In this document: in pieces, positions 18,653 to 31,300 of the stretch
How positions within the stretch are numbered: position 1 is the stretch's first letter
Layout of the letters: every line of letters starts with the position of its first letter
Translations under genes and position numbers: made by a program
The notes under the pieces: generated by a model
What the model was told of the DNA's origin: nothing
Databases searched by the model: none
Seen by the model: only the letters and a program-made list of their open reading frames with translations
Assembly: GCA_036345935.2 (NCBI GenBank)
Contig: JADWOT020000004.1
Coordinates: 12,778,617 to 12,842,616 of the forward strand
From: Taenia hydatigena
Taxonomy: Eukaryota > Platyhelminthes > Cestoda > Cyclophyllidea > Taeniidae
Reading direction: 5' to 3'
DNA: 64,000 nucleotides

Positions 18653-20184
18653 CGCGACTCCTTGCCTCCGCAACTAATTCACTGACTACTTCTCAACAAC
18701 CCACCAGCCAATATCACTTTCGATAGAAATCTCAACTGGCATGATCCCTTCAAATTAATCAAGTGGCTGAACTCTTCTGCAACAACTGCCTCATTCTCCA
18801 TCACCTCACTCAGTGAGGGTTTGCCTCCTTAGTAGTTGCCAATCTATCGGCGTTCGCGTCGTCCTCTCGTCAAGCTTTGGTCCCACGCTGTTGACTGTGC
18901 AACCACAAAAAATAGTCCACCACAACCTTCCATAACTACTCAGAAAAGTCCCAACAATCTTCAGCTGAAATTCAGTAAAGTACTCAAAAGGGAGATTGTT
19001 ATTTAAGAGCAAGTTCAACACTCAGGCCGATGTTATTGCGCATAGCACTTGCTGTTAAGCCACCCACATCCCATCGCATCGTCGGTCGGTGATGTCCACG
19101 CATACGTGGCAGTAGCAGCAGCAGCAGCTGCAGTGGCAGAAGCGGGGCTCTGTGGAGGAGGCGGAGCATAGAAAGGTTGAACTAGCGCCGTCGACGACTC
19201 TCCAAATCCCCGTCCTTCAGGTACCTAGAATATTGACAACGAGTTGTCAGATGGAAATGCCTCCTCTTTCTCCTCCTCCTCCTCCTCCTCCTCCTCCTAA
19301 CGGCAAAGCACAAATCAACACTAACACCAAGGACCACAACCAGTCTACCCAAGCAGTATACCGCAACCCCACATCCCCATTATGCACACTCCCAACGTCG
19401 TTCAAGGCACAAACAACCCCACAAACCAACAAAACAGTCACCATTTACCACCTATCGCGCTATACAGTGGCAAAAAAATGCACCACGTGAGTAGAAGGAC
19501 TGACTCCATCGCTCCAAACAACACCTAATCGCCACACTTCCTCATCCAACGACTTTTCGAAGTGAAGGCCACAGTCTACCAAAAGTGCTCACCCATCCGC
19601 CTTTTTCTAACGCCAAGTTAGGCTTTCGCATTAGCGAGTAAACCAGAATCCTTCTCTCCGTGATTGCAGTTAGCAAGAATAAAATCCACACATTTCAATG
19701 CGTCTAAACCTTTTTACTGGTTAGTTCGACCGCAAATCCAAGTCGTTTCTGATGCAAAAAATTCAACATTGGCCACTTACCCAGTTGGGCAGCCAAAACG
19801 ACTGATGGAACTGCTGTTGTTGCGATAGCGATCGTTGGATGAATGAACGAATGAATGTCCCCGTCGGTGATGTCCAGGCATATGTACCAACACAGGCGGA
19901 AGCAGAGCTCTGTGGAGGAGGCAGAGAATAGAACCATTGAGTCGCCGCTTCAATCGATGTAGCTGCGTCCACCAACCGTCTGTGACGTGCAGTATCACAA
20001 TCCTTCGCCTTCCAAGCATTCCAAGCCATTGCACTTGCAACATTGGAAAAGAGCTGAAAGACGGAGATGCTTCCCCACCCCAACCCTCTCCTAGCGCAAA
20101 GCACAGACCAGCAGTGCCACACCCTACCCTCATGCCAACACAAGCGACCACCGCCAATCCATCCAAGCAGTGCACCACAGCCGC
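18653..20184 (-). repeat. Module B, right inverted arm
   Basis: The reverse complement of 15,697-17,221. It carries both family B exon-like frames on the minus strand (about 20,040-19,850, with QWFYSLPPPQSSASACVGTY then AWTSPT; and about 19,230-19,050, with STALVQPFYAPPPPQS then YAWTSPT). In the outer frame the translation diverges after the motif because of frameshifts, whereas the inner frame is intact. Confidence 0.9.
19258..19299 (+). repeat. (CTC)n microsatellite
   Basis: About eleven CTC units, longer than the GGA tract at the matching position of the left arm (16,568-16,612). This is a length difference between otherwise near-identical arms. Confidence 0.9.
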
Positions 20185-20214
20185 ATTGCAACCCCAATCC
20201 GCCCTCGCCTTGCC

Positions 20215-20285
20215 CCTCCCACTTCCTCCTCCTCCCCTCCCCTCTTCCTCCTCCTCCTCCTCCTCCTCCTCCTCCTCCTCTTCAC
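20215..20285 (+). repeat. (CCT/CTC)n microsatellite at the outer edge of module B
   Basis: A nearly pure CCT/TCC tract just beyond the end of the inverted arm. ORFs across it (poly-Pro, poly-Ser, poly-Leu by phase) are products of the repeat. Confidence 0.9.
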
Positions 20286-20469
20286 AACTACCTACTTGTG
20301 CCTTTTCAACCCATTCGCATTCTCAAGGTCACGTCGCAGTAGTAGTGAGAGCAGCGCCACCACTCATCACCTATACAGTCAGCAACAAATTAACTGCCAC
20401 CCTCCCACACCAACAACATCCCCGTAACACTTCTGCCGTTGCTTCACCAACTCATCCGGCTTGAGGCTG

Positions 20470-23400
20470 TATGCGTGCTCGAATGAATGTGGCTATAAAG
20501 GCATGCCAAATGACAGAAGGTGTGAAGCTGGCCATGCGTGACATTACCTTCTGGCTCTCATAATCGTTTCGACAGAGATGTGACCTCGAATAGGCTTATT
20601 ATGGCTTGCCAGCGTTAAAAGCCAACCGTAGAGACGCCTTAATTGGCAATCTCTTATTGTTACATTGGTCGATCGCTCTTTTGCATTCTATCTGTTTGCT
20701 TAGTGGATTGTAGGCCAATGCTCATTACGAAGCATTTATACAGGATGGATTAGGGTGGATTCGATATGAGCTAGGTGCATGTTGGCAGCTCCTCGGAGGG
20801 TTTGGTTGAAAGCGTAGACACAATAACAACGTATTTGACTAGTTAACAATTAATATTTGCACTCGCTCTTTAAGCACTGCTGCAAATGGAGAAATGCTTA
20901 AAATGCAGTTAAAATTAACTCAAGAGAAAAAAATGTGGGTGTCAAGGTAGGGTCTTACCGTTCAAAACGTTATGGCGAATTGTGATGAGTTTGATGGCGG
21001 ATTTCTTGGCTTGTCCACCTTCTTCTAATACTTATCTGCTCACATGTGTCACAAAAAAACTGCGCTACTGCAAATATCTGCAACGTGTTGTAGAGAGACA
21101 GCCACTGCTAAAACGCAGAGCTCATTAACAACTCACAGCAGTGACAACTAGCCAAGCACACGATAAAGAATCACCACATGACGTAACTTCTTTATTAGTC
21201 CATCAGATGCACCATTGTGTTAATGGTAGGCGGGACCATTGCTTCTGATTGTCAACTAAGTAGCAACAATGGAGCACAATTTTAGACGAAGTACTACTGC
21301 GGACACATGTGGCTACACATACGGGGAGACATTTAATGAGTCGGACTATTTAAATAAGTCTTCGGTGCTATTACTTGCCACTTCCTTAACGTTATGATGT
21401 TTTTACAGAGCTTGCGGGTGCAAGCACATGAAGTTGAAATGGGACACACGGCGATAAGGGAGGGAGTCGACGAGGACATACGTACTGCTAGTTTTTGTGG
21501 AAGAGGCGTAGGACACGTGAGTATGTTGTAATATTTTTGCATAAGCGTGCACAAACATGCTTCATGTGTAGCTGCGCAGCCACGAGTAGGACTTGCTGAT
21601 CAGAATTGCCATCACACATTAGAGAATGGAGACCGAGTGCAGAATAAAGGCGAATCTATTCGAAAGTCAATTCAGTAACACCTTATAATTCAACTATGGA
21701 ATGCTCGCATTTTATCACTCCTTAAAAATGTAGATGGCAATTACGTCCGCCATTTTAGTCTAAGGATGTGACCTAACAGAAGCTTGATGTTCTGTATATC
21801 CAATGAAAATAAAATAAGATAGGACTTCTTGAGACTTCCCAATCTTAAAATATGAACAAAGTACAACTCACCTTCGAGTCTTACGCGTAATGATGATGAG
21901 ACCACTTCAGCCACCAAACCAAAGCTCCACCGGACAGAGAGAGCATTCTAGAGGCCCAAGGCATTAATCGCTTACGGTGACTACCGCAATGAACCAGAGC
22001 TCAGTACCAGAAGGTATGCAGCCTATTATTTTGTGGACCTGCACTCAATTCGATATCAAAGTAAAAGTTTCGGACGATGCTTACATAAATACCCGTTATT
22101 TTCACGGAAGCTTAGATTAATTTCATGTAGAAGCAGCATTTGTAAATATTAACATACCAAATGAGTTCGGCTAGAAGGAACATTTTAGACTACCAGCGGT
22201 GAGTGCGCCCGAAGCGTGTGATTCGCCACATACACCCTAGCTACCCAATAATCTCTCCATGGCTGGAAAAGGAAAACATCCGAACTAAAAGCCAGTCGAA
22301 TTTCCTGAGCGTGTTTAAAGCCAAGTGTTATGCGTGATTATTTCGACAGACACGTTTAGCAATTAAGCCATCACAAACTTGCATTTCTGCGCTACTACCT
22401 GTGCTAATGAAATATTGTAAATAGGCAAGTTGTTGTGAGAGTGAGCGCCTTTATTTTTAAATTCAAAGGTTTCAGCGGCATAACCGATATCACTAACCCA
22501 GCATTAAGCGCAGTCTTTTGTATTTACCCCACTATGAATAATAGATTGGACAAGGTCCGATAACCCCCTTACATTTTCCCAAGATGTTTATGTATTTGAT
22601 CACAGAGACGACTGCTGCTGGTGTTTTGGTTAGTTAATTACCGCCGCTTGCCTACCTCCTACCCACTATAATGCTAACTGTATTCCTAGTAATACTTGTA
22701 ATTTATGGAGCATGAGAACTGGGTAAGTAAGGGCGATCTTGGCTGCTGAATGTGATGGAATTATGGAAGAACCTTGACACTAGGACATCAGCTGATCGTC
22801 ATAACAGCCACAGGGAGAAAAGGCAGCTGATTACAAGTGGATCCGTTTGCGTTTTCATGGGGAAGGAGCTGCGCCGTGTGAATGGCTGAGGCAATGTCCA
22901 CCGCGCCTTTTCGATGAATGGGTTCGAGCCCAGTGTAATTGCAGGAGGTAGGTTTTCATTCACAGCATTGGAGGTTTAAAGGCAATTTCATTGTCTAAGA
23001 AGCGATCAAAGTAAAAGAACCCGAGCCATCTTATGCAGGGCGGCATAGACTTCCAACATGGGCTGAAACCTCCGTCTGACGATGTTGGTCTTAGTGCACT
23101 CATACATCATCGCGACAGCAAAATCAGACCGTAATTAAGTAGCTGGAGCTGAAGACGGAGGAGTTGTGGAGAACACAAGAGTAACTGCCGGCGTGATCAC
23201 ACTTTGATATGAATCAGCCAGTGGCTTAGGTAAGTAAATGCTTCGAATGTATGAATCTCTGCGGGTCATTTTGCTAAGCAAAAGGGAAAAATTGAAGTAG
23301 TGTGTACCTAAAATATATACAATCTAACGAGTTACTTTCATCAAAAGAAAAGAAGCCGATAGTAATGGAGACGTTGTTTAAGTAGGGCATGGGCCAGGAC

Positions 23401-25100
23401 ACCTACATAAGGTAATTTACTTTGTTTCGTGGTGCTCCGAGTCACAGTTCTTGAGTTTGACATCCTTCACGAAGGTCTAAAATGAATTAGAGGATCTTTG
23501 AGTTTCAATCTAAATCAAACATAAATAGTTTTGCCAAGCATTACATTGAATTCCCCGTGGCGAACATGCTACCTATAATTAATAAGTGACCTAAGTAAAT
23601 GCTCAAATGAAGCAAATGAACAGTTGTTAGCCCCGTTTTCAGCATACATCTTGGACAAATGCCACCAGGCTTAACTAACTGTAAGTGGTTAAATGCGTTG
23701 ATCTTATCAAAATGTGCTTCAACTAAGCCCAGAGAAGAAAGAGGAAGGAGAAGAAATGGACTGGGTGTGCAGGAATCGTAATAAAGTAACTAAAATGGAT
23801 ATGATGAGATATTGAAAAATATTTTAGGTATAGCTATTGTGAATATAACAAGGCACATAACAGGGAAGGTAAAAAGCGAAATTGTGTTCAAGTTCGGCAT
23901 AGTACAAGTTGTTTGGAAAAGGAGAAGGACGATGGCAGCTATCATTAACCCAGGGCCTAGCCATGTGAGGGATGTATGCATGAATGAATGAAGGAACGCC
24001 TGTTTCGCATCATGGCAGGTATGCATGGAGGAGTGTTTAATTCATCATAGATTCGACGTCGAGCGAAAGCAGTTATAATTATGGAATGGAAGATAGCAAC
24101 GCCTGCTTTGTAGGCATGCGGATGCATCTTTCTCGTCCAAAATGTGTCACAATTGCGTGTTTTTGATTAAGATGGAGTGATTGAGTACAGTGAAGATGGA
24201 CTGTCATGAGGTGAGAATCATCGAAAGACGTTGGAGTCTCGAGTCTGAATGCACGAATAACAATGGTGATTAGGCAGAGCACTTCACTCAAATTAGTAAA
24301 CGTTCCAAAAGCTTCCTTCTTCCTGCCTTAGTCTTAAACATTTTATATCGTTTAGAAACTCGCGCGATTTTTAGTTCTCCCGATTAGTAGATATTACCTA
24401 CAAATGAACTTAATATGTAAATGTTCACGACACCAGCGCTGATACAAATGCTACAGGTATACGAGAATGGATGGACCACTCCACGTGTCCATCAGTCAAA
24501 AGTGGGTTTTTACTTGCGTGCCATGCTCTCTAAATGCTCTTATAAGTCATGTGAATGTATTTCACAATTTTTGTTTGGAAATATTACAGCAAATATTCCC
24601 ACGCACATGCACAATCGTTGATGACAAAACCTGCGCACCTCTAATCCTCCACAAAACGAAGCTTTTAAAAATCTAAATTCCGAATCGCTAAATAGCAGCA
24701 AAAAGAAAATAAGCAAGGTGGCTTAACAAATATGAGGTTTTTCTGGAACACGCACAGCAACTACCGATCATTTTTACTTTGGACATGCAGGAGTTCCACG
24801 AGTCTTAGAATAAAATCAAAGGTGAAGTAGCCACATAGCCTTTCTCTCAACGGCAGTATCTAAAGCAGCCCATTCTCAGGCTTAAAAGCACCAAGAGCAT
24901 TCAGAAAACTAATCTTTCACTACCTCATCGACGCAATCGGTCTTAAGAGCTTCAATAGACTCATTGTGAATCATGTTTACTAGACAAAGAGCAGTCAAAG
25001 TGCCCACTCAAACTTTTACAATGCTTCAAGGCATCTTTGAAATCCGCGCCATTAGCTGAAGATGAGTGCCGGTGCAATTAGCGAGCCTCTAAAGCCAAAG
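20470..25100. other. Gene-poor stretch, nothing recognised
   Basis: AT-richer than the preceding 10 kb and without microsatellites. Short ORFs only. One minus-strand ORF at 23,790-24,026 is hydrophobic but has no family signature. No RNA gene or transposon domain was seen. Confidence 0.4.
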
Positions 25101-25120
25101 GAGTGTAAATATCAACTCAC

Positions 25121-25451
25121 CAGGATAGTCCTGTAGGTAGACTGTCACTCAGCGATGGTTTGATCGTACTCCCGGTACATAGAGGTTCCACTCAATCATT
25201 GGCGTCAACGGCGCACATCAGCATACCCCGCGACTCGATGTCCTGCATCTTGACAGATTTGAGATTGCATCTTCTCGATGGGCACGTGTGGCACCAGACT
25301 GATGACCACGTTGCGGAGGCTCCCTTTAGCTAGATCCACCATATAGGAGTCAAATTTGGGATAAAAGTCACCACAGAAGGGCGTAACTTCTTGGCAGGAT
25401 GAGATGATAACAGTCAAATAAATTCGACGTAATTTTGAGGCATAGAGCTCC
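25121..25451 (-). pseudogene. Decayed EMAP-II / AIMP1-type tRNA-binding domain exon
   Basis: On the minus strand an acceptor (gcatcgtttag) precedes 25,451 and a gtgagt donor follows 25,121, giving a 331-base exon. It encodes RIYLTVIISSCQEV, then DSYMVDLAKGSLRNVV and LVPHVPIEKMQSQ, matching the EMAP-II/Arc1p OB-fold order (LDLRVGxIxxCxxHP, DSLYVEEVDxGE.xPRTVVSGLVxxVPxExMQNR). After a frameshift near 25,250 it reads VKMQDIESRGMLMCAVDAND, matching KPAKMRGIESxGMVLCAS, then an in-frame TGA, VEPL, and in a third frame VYLQDYPGE at the donor, matching the conserved FPGEP turn. Motif order is complete but the part between MQSQ and VKMQ (normally VVLLCNLKPA) is shortened. In the family this domain binds tRNA in AIMP1, Arc1p, TyrRS and some MetRS C-termini. 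The frame breaks make it a likely pseudogene. Confidence 0.68.
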
Positions 25452-25525
25452 CTAAACGATGCAAACGGCAAAATAAAATTAAGCTATTTCCAAAACCATA
25501 TCTGTGCCGCTAAATAATTAGGCAG

Positions 25526-25732
25526 TCACACTGATGGAAGGGCCATCTTACTGTTTAAAAGTGGCTTAGCGTGGATGATTGATCTATATAAATTCTGCAA
25601 TGGTGCGTTTGGACAGTCCAGCTCTTTGAAGTTTGTGATTTGCTGAGTTGCAATTTGTGGGATTATCATTACACTCAAGCTGCAAGTGCCCACGTTTCGC
25701 CCATCAGTAGTGCCCTGCCTAAAGGTACCCAT
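25526..25732 (-). other. Open stretch between the two aminoacylation-related fragments
   Basis: A 68-codon open frame lying between the GST-C-like and EMAP-II-like fragments on the same strand. No recognisable motif; it may be linker or intron. Confidence 0.15.
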
Positions 25733-25886
25733 TAACCATTCCGTGTTTTTCTGATAACGGTTCCTGCCTACCGTTTAAAAGTCTCTTGCACGCAACCGAT
25801 GCAATCAGTTCAATCTGTGATATGTTTAAATCCATTCGTAGCCACAAGGAGGCAAGCCCAGTTAGCAAATCTTCTTTTCATAGCAA

Positions 25887-26090
25887 TCAATGCGGATGCG
25901 TAAATTCAAAAACCGATGTTTCCTTGAGTCCTTGGAACATCCACCCTAACAGCGCATAATGTCTGTTCAAATGGCTATTAAAGAAGGCAGCAACAACCAG
26001 CCAACTATTCAAAATCGCCTTACGAAATATTGTCTGTGCTTGACGCAAAGCAGTGCTGGGCAGTAATGACGAGTGATAAAACATCAGCAT
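25887..26090 (-). pseudogene. Possible GST-C-like fragment upstream of the EMAP-II-type exon
   Basis: A 67-codon open frame on the same strand and upstream of the EMAP-II-type exon. It contains FNSHLNRHYALLGW followed by LKETSVFEF, resembling the GST C-terminal domain core used in the multisynthetase complex (LNxxLxxRxYLVGxxLTLADxxVF). Arc1p combines exactly these two modules (GST-C-like then EMAP-II-like), which raises the prior for both. The match is short and lacks the conserved Asp of TLAD, so I hold it loosely. If real it is the N-terminal part of the same relic gene. Confidence 0.3.
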
Positions 26091-26099
26091 TACTAAATA

Positions 26100-29000
26100 T
26101 ATATATAATGAACTTCTGATTTTGGATTATCTAGATCAGATAGCTCGTTGCCTTTCGTATCATGGTTGTGTTTTCTATAATAAGATAGCAATGTTTTACC
26201 CCCTAAAATGCTTAATACACTAAAAATCTTCGGTGACAAATAGCTTCTCGCCGTGCACTTGGTAGACTATATTCAGATGTAGCTCATCATTCGGAGCAAA
26301 ACGAAGGTGGAAGTGGTGTACAATAAACTCTAACGCATGCTTATGCTGCTCAAAGATGTGGCCAAATATGCAACTACCAAGCATCTACACCTGAACCACC
26401 GTGGGCGCTGCAAGCTCTTTTGCGAGATCTCGCCCAACACGACGTGCTATTTACCAAGGTGGCCTTCCACAAATGCGCAACATTTTATAAGGTGTTCAAA
26501 ACCATCACTTTATAACAAGTACACATGCTTCGTGACCAAAATAGCAGGTTTTGTCCATTCTAAGGCACGATTTCCCATTTCTATCCATATCAAAGTAAAC
26601 AAATGCTTGCACATTTATGTCAATGCCAGTGTGCATAGATATGTATGGTTTGATCTGAGCGACGAACACTTGGGCTGCAAGTGATCAAAAGGTTCAATCC
26701 TGGTTTTATCAGCCATTTTGTCTTATCACTTCACCATCTCATTTCACACATGCTTGGCACCTTTTAGCTGATCTGTCTGTGCGTTGTCTAATTTGCTCGG
26801 TGCATCGCAGAACCTTTGTGTCATCAACTTGAGAGTAGGTGAACTTCAGTGCAGTTCGTAAAGAATTTGAGCTCACTTTTTAAACAACTTACCTGCTTAT
26901 TTAACCTAAAGATTTCCCGAACGATCAGCCAACCACAGGGATTGCCCTAAAACGCTGTTTGATTTCACGTTAGATTTAAAATCGTAGATTCCGGCTTAAA
27001 ACACCCCAGTTGGTGAACACAAACACACTAAAGTATCGCATTCTTTAAATCTCTCGATGTTTACTCTTCTGCTCTCTTTTGCCCAAGTTTTCTCACCAAA
27101 TAGAGCTTATTGCAAAATACATGCTAGGCTAATTCGATGAGTCCTGGTTATCAGGATAATCCTCTTCATTAGCCTTAGAACGTGCTGTTGGTTTGCTTGA
27201 TGTTTTTGAATATTAAGTCCTCTACAAGAGGAAGGCCATGTCAAGTAAATTTGCTTAGGGCTTTGTATACTTTGCAACGGCAACGGAGGGTGGTGGTTGA
27301 GGGTGCCTCCGCTCACGACAGCTTGTCTATCCGCATAATTTTATCAACTAAGCAGACAAGGCTGGCCGAGAAAGGGCCTCTAAGATTTCAAAACGTAAGT
27401 GGATGTTGGTAAGTCACGGACCGATCCTGAATGCTGGCGCACTAATTGTCCGAAATGACACAAACACGATCGACTTCATAACGCTGTGTCCTCAATTACG
27501 TAAATCACATGGTTATCACGCCCGTGGAGTCATAGAAAGTAGGTGTAAGTAAGCTCCGTACAACGCTGTTTAAAATGCTTTTATTCAAACAACACGAGCT
27601 CGTTAAAAATAAGGCCTGTCTTCGTAGAGGTACAGTGTGACTCAGAACTTGGAAGGTATCTTAACCCCACCTACTTAATCGCGATACTTTTGGGACGAGA
27701 AGGATTTTAGTCTTAACTGGCACTACATCGTTGTGCAAATCTCCATAGGAAATCTAACAGGACAAAACGGAGTGCCACGCGACTAGCTACACGTGCTACT
27801 GCTCTATTAGCACGCGTGTCAACAAAGAAAAGGTCCGAAGCATTTGCGAAAGACATGTTTTTATTCTACGTCTCTTGATGCACCTAGTACCTAGTTAGAC
27901 GAAGTAACTCAAACATTCAGCTTCAGAGTGGTGTGCCGAAATCTTGGTCAACAAATTTTGATCATCGGGACTTACTCAAACCTTTACTTTGATCAGCTGC
28001 CTATGTAAGGTTGTTATCCAGCATCAACGGATGACTTAGTAAAGCAGATTTGTCCACCAGCACTTGCCAGCCTTTGCTAGCTTCGTCAACATGAGCGCAA
28101 TGGTGTGTTCATTCATACCGCTGCTCCGAATTTGACCAAATGAAATGGACTAGAGTTGAGACATCTTGAGGCCCTTGCCAAGAGTCCTCAACTGTGTTTC
28201 TCGACATGATTAAAAGGCAAACTGGAAAAATTTTATACTTTGACTGCCACACTTTATAGGTCGAATGCTTAAAGCACAGAAATAGATAAGCTATACAAGC
28301 CTCCCTTGTATCTTGGCGGTTTGTTTTGGTTTTCCCATGGTTCTACTCAGCTATCTCTTGCAAACTTTTTGCTAAAAAATCTTGTTTTGCGGACCCTGAG
28401 CGTTCGCTTTATGCGTTTTTTGTCGAGATTTTATTCTGCTCAGATTTCAATAATTGTTGTATTTCGCGTAAAGCCTAGTGAATTTACAATGAAACTTTAA
28501 ATTACCCATGCCGGTTGAAGAAACGCGGACATAATGAATACCCAACAAACCTTCCTCATCCAGAGAGGTGCGAAAATACCCCACCGTTTTATCATGCATT
28601 CCTTTTTATGCAGCAGGCGGCTCATTCCCATTTTGGTCGTTAAATCTTCAAAAATTGCTAGCTATGCACAGAGTTGTCCGATGCCATAAAATTGGTAACT
28701 ATCATTTTTTTAGAGTAATAGCATTGGGGGAGGCACTTGAGGGGTTGGTCCTTTTCACTATCAAACTTCGTCTAGACTCTGTTTAACAGGCAATAGGTAA
28801 AGCCTTAGCGTCAGCGGGATAGAACAGGCATTAACCCAAAGACTAGCTTAGCTCAACTTGGATTTTTATAGGCAATTAAACACTCGTTACGGTTGAGATT
28901 TTAGGCAGGAGGAGAACAATGCCAAACTTAACATCACACTAATGAAGACGCACATCTGCATACGTAAGAAAGTAAACGCAAATTCACGTTTCGTCCAGGT

Positions 29001-31300
29001 GACGTCAAATAGGTGGGCCAAGAAGATACCAAAAACTTTTACATAATATTTGACCCAAAACATCGCATTTATTCATCCATCCCTAAAACAAATGCTGTTG
29101 AAACGGTGTAGAATGAATGAATTCGTTCTCTGAAGGGTTGATTTCATTCCATTTGTAATTAACCTTACGACATTTGTGATTCAGCGTGGATTTTAAAAGC
29201 GTTTTTAGTTGGTGTAAAATGGACTGCAGATCCAAGTCAATCTACGTGTCCATCTGGCTGTTGCATAGTAAAATGCTGGGCTTGAGTGCCTGTCGGGTTT
29301 AGATCTGAGTCTGGGTCTGTTCGTGCATACATGTTAGTCACTCGATCAGCCATGTCACGTGTACCTACTAGTAACTGATTAACAATGGACTTGAAGTGAC
29401 GGCTATTGCGTCTCGAGTACAGCTAACGAAGTAGTCAGACAGTTAAGAGCAGAGGAAAGTAGTGGAGGCGAATCAGAACCCATGGGAAACTGAACAGGAG
29501 CGTCTCTCTGAATTGAAGGATATATCAACACATATTAATTGCCAGCATCCTTTTCAATAAATCTGTTCGTATTTCTGTATTTTGCGTATCGTGCATCAAT
29601 AGAGAGGACCCGTTTGTGCGTTAATGAGATGAGACCGGAACGACAAAAGGTGTATTTGTCGCGGTAAAGTAGTTTACCATTATTTGTCTCTTTATTTCTA
29701 AATAAGGAGGGAAGACTGTCAGCTCAATCATTGCCTGGATTAGTAAAGCCTGCAATGGAAAAACAGCGTGTCTGACAAACACGAGTTTTGGGCTATAATA
29801 TTCGAAGTCGGTGCATTAGCCGAAAGTTTGCACAGACTCACATTAAGGCTGACGACAGCATTAGGCTCATGGAGGCGAGAAGGGTTGCGTTGTCCAATAG
29901 AGTGTAGGTGGATCCGTCAGTGATGGTAGTTGCGAACGCTGAGACAGTCCCTCCTGATGACGTCATCAATGGATTTGACGCATGCGGTGGACTCATTGTG
30001 AAGGTTGCAGTCAAAATTTTCTCTTCTGTTCAAAATAACAAGTTTCGCCTATCACACCTTTCATTACCCAAATGCTAATTAATTGCTAATTGTGCATGAC
30101 AGGACGATCAGGCCTGCCTCACTAAGCGCACCTGTCTTAATCTCTGCGGTCGAATCATTTGAGTGAATTCAAGAGGATTCAGTTGTGGGCTAATGTCTGT
30201 TAAAAGGAGCCATTTTGTTAATGCTTTAGCATTTGCTATGTAGAGATGACTTGCCTTCTGTCGAGCATGGTGCAATAGCGCTTACCATGTTGCTATATTT
30301 AACAATGTCTGCAGACATTTCCGAACCAGCCTGCTGATTGGACGCAGCAAAGGTGACAGAAACTGTTTTAATGGCATTAAGACTGTAAAGACGTAAATTT
30401 TATTTAGGTGGGTGTTGACGCTGCCGTTTTTCTAACCATCTCACCGCAAAAAGACACAGTAACCAGTGGTGTCGATAGGTTTAAGCTACGCATCCCACGA
30501 CACATTCACCGCATTTTAGTTAGTAAATTTCATTCGTAAATCCTATGGAACATCCTAATCTGCAAAAATAAGAACACAAGGATTTGCCATTAGAGTTCGG
30601 CATGTGGCGAAGCTTTATGTATCGCAGTGTGCCCTCATGTGTCACCAATAAAATGAGATTGATGTGTAGTGTTCGAGCATAGAGGCGGATGGAAGAATAA
30701 CTAAGGTTAACGCTGTGCAACACAGAACTGTACGCTGTTTCAGGTGCCGATAAGTCAGCCAAAGGCCAAAAGTGTCAAATGAATCGAGTCCATGCTGTGT
30801 AATATCATGTTGCCAGCAATCATATCTCACTGTATGACATTCTGAATCACATATGCTGCATAGTCTATGATTGTAAGCTTCTTTAAGACTGTTGAAGATG
30901 TCGGCTTATCCTTTGACGCTCAGAAATGTGTATCAGAAGGGACAAAACTATAAAAGTGCAGAAAGTTTTACATGCCTGTGATAATAACCTCCACCTCCTT
31001 TTTAATCTCTTAATAACCCCCAACCTTTCACTTTGTCGTTCAAAACACATCAAAGAGCCAACGGGGTAAGTTTTGCCATCATCTTCTCCTATCTTCCTGC
31101 TCACTCTGATCTTCTCACTAACCTCATTTACGTGTGTCGTCGTTCCAGCATTGACACAACTAGTGCTCTAGTGTATTTCACCTATCAAGGTGATCTATGG
31201 GTAGTTTTTTAAGTGTTTTGCTTAATTGGAACTCACATCCCTTCCACACGGATTTTTTTGTGCACACTTCACTCGAAAGCATTGCTGGGGAAGTGAAGGA
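26100..31300. other. Gene-poor stretch, nothing recognised
   Basis: Short ORFs only. A 115-codon ORF at 26,337-26,684 (+) has several Cys and His but no recognisable family. A perfect GATGACGTCATC palindrome lies at about 29,956-29,967. Confidence 0.38.
29956..29967. promoter_or_regulatory. Palindromic CRE-like site
   Basis: GATGACGTCATC is a 12-base perfect palindrome containing the full CREB/ATF consensus TGACGTCA. A second full TGACGTCA occurs at about 60,098-60,105. With no promoter assigned nearby, either may be chance. Confidence 0.2.

Noticed and set aside
22876..22950. tRNA-like stretch with GGTTCGAGCCC and an upstream TGGCTGAGG
   Set aside because: The T-arm loop would be only six bases with the stem that pairs, and no acceptor or anticodon stem can be formed at the right spacing.
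23790..24026. Two- or three-helix membrane protein ORF on the minus strand
   Set aside because: Hydrophobicity follows from AT-rich codons; no family motif or splice context.
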